From Mesorhizobium caraganae (lineage in GTDB: Bacteria; Pseudomonadota; Alphaproteobacteria; Rhizobiales; Rhizobiaceae): a stretch of DNA of 63,325 nt. Numbering within the stretch: position 1 is the first letter of the stretch; every line of letters begins with the position of its first letter. Made by a program: the position numbers and the translations under genes. The DNA lies in contig NZ_JAFCGY010000030.1 in the NCBI RefSeq assembly GCF_016836705.1, positions 1 to 63,325 of the forward strand. Reading direction: 5' to 3'. Below, piece by piece: positions 62,033-63,325 of this stretch. Below the pieces are notes generated by a model. The model was not told the DNA's origin. It ran no database searches and saw only the letters and a program-made list of their open reading frames with translations.

Positions 62033-62923
62033 ATGGGGTATTTCAGAATGGAAAAAGGTCCTTTGGCGGAGCTGTTGGTCGAACGGTTCGAGAATATGCC
62101 GCCGCAGCTGCGGGTCGCTGCGCGTTTCGTGCTGGATCATCCCAAGGACGTCGCACTGATGTCGATGCGCGAGCAGGCGCAGCAGGCCGGCGTTTCGCAC
62201 AGCACGATGATGCGGCTGGCACGATGGCTTGGCCTCGAAGGCTACGAGGATATGCGCAGCCTTTATGCGCGCGCGCTGCGTGAGACAATCGCCGGCGAGC
62301 CGGCGCGACAGGGGATCCAACAGCATGGCGATCCAGGATATTCGACTGCCGGCTTCGTTACCGGCACGCTCGCGGCCCAGATTTCAGGTCTTGGTGAATA
62401 CGGCAATGCCATACAATTCATCGCCGCCGCCGACCTGCTTGCAAGATCACGCAATCTTTTCGGTCTCGGCTCACGCACCGCCTATCCGGTCGCGAGCCAC
62501 TTCATTCACGTCATGTCGTTTCTGGCTCGCGGCGACCGCAAGGTGACGCTTGTCGGCGAGATGGCCGGACAGGGCGTGGATACCCTCCAGCACGCGGGAC
62601 CTAGCGATGTGCTTCTGGCTGTGGCCATGTCGCCTTATGAACGCACGACCATCGAGGTGGCGCGCCAGTCGGCTCGGCAGGGTGTCAGGGTGGTGGCAAT
62701 CACAGACAGCAGCGTGTCGCCGCTGGTCCGGATCGCGCAGGAAACAATCATCGTTCCGTCAGATTCGCAGTCATTCTTCCGTAGCATGGTGCCGGCGTTC
62801 GCCGCCGTCGAGCTTCTGGCGGCACTGACGGCAGTGCGGTCCGAAACGGATGCCGCAGAACGGGTAAAGCAGTTGGAAGAGGAGCTTGCTTTTTTTGGCA
62901 TTTATTGGGAGCCCCCTCGATAA
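62033..62923 (+). CDS. MurR/RpiR-family transcriptional regulator
   Basis: Regulator with an N-terminal RpiR helix-turn-helix domain (NMPPQLRVAARFVLDHPKDV, MSMREQAQQAGVSHSTMMRL) and a C-terminal SIS sugar-phosphate-binding domain (NLFGLGSRTAYPVASHFIHV, LLAVAMSPYERTTIEVARQS, VVAITDSSVSPLVRIAQETI). 296 residues from the ATG at 62033; an in-frame ATG at 62048 is also possible. Such proteins sense sugar phosphates or amino sugars and control adjacent catabolic genes. The nearest catabolic gene here is only the phnM scrap, so the target is unknown. Confidence 0.85.
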   Translation: MGYFRMEKGPLAELLVERFENMPPQLRVAARFVLDHPKDVALMSMREQAQQAGVSHSTMMRLARWLGLEGYEDMRSLYARALRETIAGEPARQGIQQHGDPGYSTAGFVTGTLAAQISGLGEYGNAIQFIAAADLLARSRNLFGLGSRTAYPVASHFIHVMSFLARGDRKVTLVGEMAGQGVDTLQHAGPSDVLLAVAMSPYERTTIEVARQSARQGVRVVAITDSSVSPLVRIAQETIIVPSDSQSFFRSMVPAFAAVELLAALTAVRSETDAAERVKQLEEELAFFGIYWEPPR

Positions 62924-63199
62924 CATCTGGAAGCTTCCGATCGGGCGGGCGTGAGGGCAGCCAGGCTGACGGCGATAGCGATTTCCGGAGGTCGTTCAGA
63001 TAGTGCGCCCGGTGCCTACCAAGCCCGTCCAGCCGCAGAAGGTCAATGCCAAGGCGAACGCCGCGCAAACAACGCGGTTGGAGGCGCAGGCAGCGGAGCT
63101 CCGGGAGCAGATCCGGCTCGCCAAGGTCCGATTAGCATCGGTGGGTTCAATAGGTCGCCGCAACACTCTTAATCTGAGAGGATGAGGAGGTGTTGCAAG

Positions 63200-63325
63200 G
63201 TGACGTCACGGATCTGGTTTACGTCAGCGCAGAAGGCCGAGCTTTGGGAGCGATGGAAGCAAGGTCAGAGCATTTCGTCGATCTCGCGGGCACTGGATCG
63301 CCGGAACAAGACCGGCGTTCAGCGG
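63200..63325 (+). CDS. IS30-family transposase, 5' end (cut by window)
   Basis: A GTG at 63200 with GGAGG ten bases upstream starts VTSRIWFTSAQKAELWERWK and QGQSISSISRALDRRNKTGV, the N-terminal helix-turn-helix of IS30-type transposases. The frame is open to the end of the window, so the gene continues to the right. Confidence 0.65.
   Translation, partial: MTSRIWFTSAQKAELWERWKQGQSISSISRALDRRNKTGVQR

Noticed and set aside
61677..62159. 160-codon plus-strand frame after the tts-like string at 61838
   Set aside because: Overlaps the start of the RpiR regulator in another frame and begins before the tts-like string; no effector features.

Overview
The window reads as a symbiosis-island or symbiotic-plasmid segment of a rhizobial alphaproteobacterium, most likely Mesorhizobium or a close relative. 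The basis is the gene content: a rhizobial-type uptake hydrogenase cluster, three loci for type III-secreted effectors of known rhizobial families, tts-box-like promoter motifs, a MucR/Ros regulator and many insertion-sequence remnants. The genus call is an inference from content; no 16S or core marker gene is present.

Layout from left to right. 1-3.5 kb: IS21 and IS6 debris and two type II toxin-antitoxin pairs (VapC/Phd and YhaV/PrlF). 3.8-12.3 kb: one gene for a 2811-residue SKWP-repeat type III effector ending in a shikimate-kinase-like domain. 12.3-13.1 kb: IS256, IS21 and gabD fragments. 13.9-15.7 kb: an AbiE type IV toxin-antitoxin pair with a paired operator and a scrambled toxin motif. 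15.8-27.2 kb: metabolic genes on the minus strand, namely succinate-semialdehyde dehydrogenase, a catalytic/non-catalytic pair of M16 peptidases, an acyl-CoA ligase and a three-gene biotin-dependent acyl-CoA carboxylase. 27.8-31.7 kb: a small TTG-start gene, a cold-shock protein, MucR, a di-haem cytochrome c peroxidase and a small membrane protein. 33.2-34.1 kb: an intact NopT cysteine-protease effector. 34.5-37.1 kb: a decayed module of a TnsA-like protein and an AAA+/M41 protease. 38.2-54.4 kb: hupSLCDEFGHIJK-hypABFCDEX, all on the plus strand and mostly overlapping, with a cut-off hoxA remnant after it. 54.5-58.5 kb: small decayed genes and then an effector that joins a C48 (SUMO-protease-type) domain to 38-residue repeats resembling TAL-effector/Bat DNA-binding repeats. 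58.7-61.3 kb: IS6/IS21/phnM debris and a second, frameshifted nopT. 62.0-63.3 kb: an RpiR-type regulator and the start of an IS30-type transposase.

How the parts work together. The hydrogenase genes would recycle H2 released by nitrogenase in nodules. Two sigma-54 type -24/-12 promoters (before hupS and hupG) fit NifA-type symbiotic control, and the loss of hoxA and the frameshift in hypX fit a cluster now specialised for microaerobic symbiotic expression. The effectors (SKWP/shikimate kinase, two NopT, C48/TALE-like) would be delivered into host cells by a type III secretion system that is not in this window. Both nopT copies have a TtsI-type box upstream.

The most striking observation is the C48 effector: in its C-terminal 38-residue repeats, variation is concentrated at positions 12-13, where TAL effectors carry their base-specifying residues. 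Second is an RNA-polymerase-like DFDGD motif inside the giant SKWP effector.
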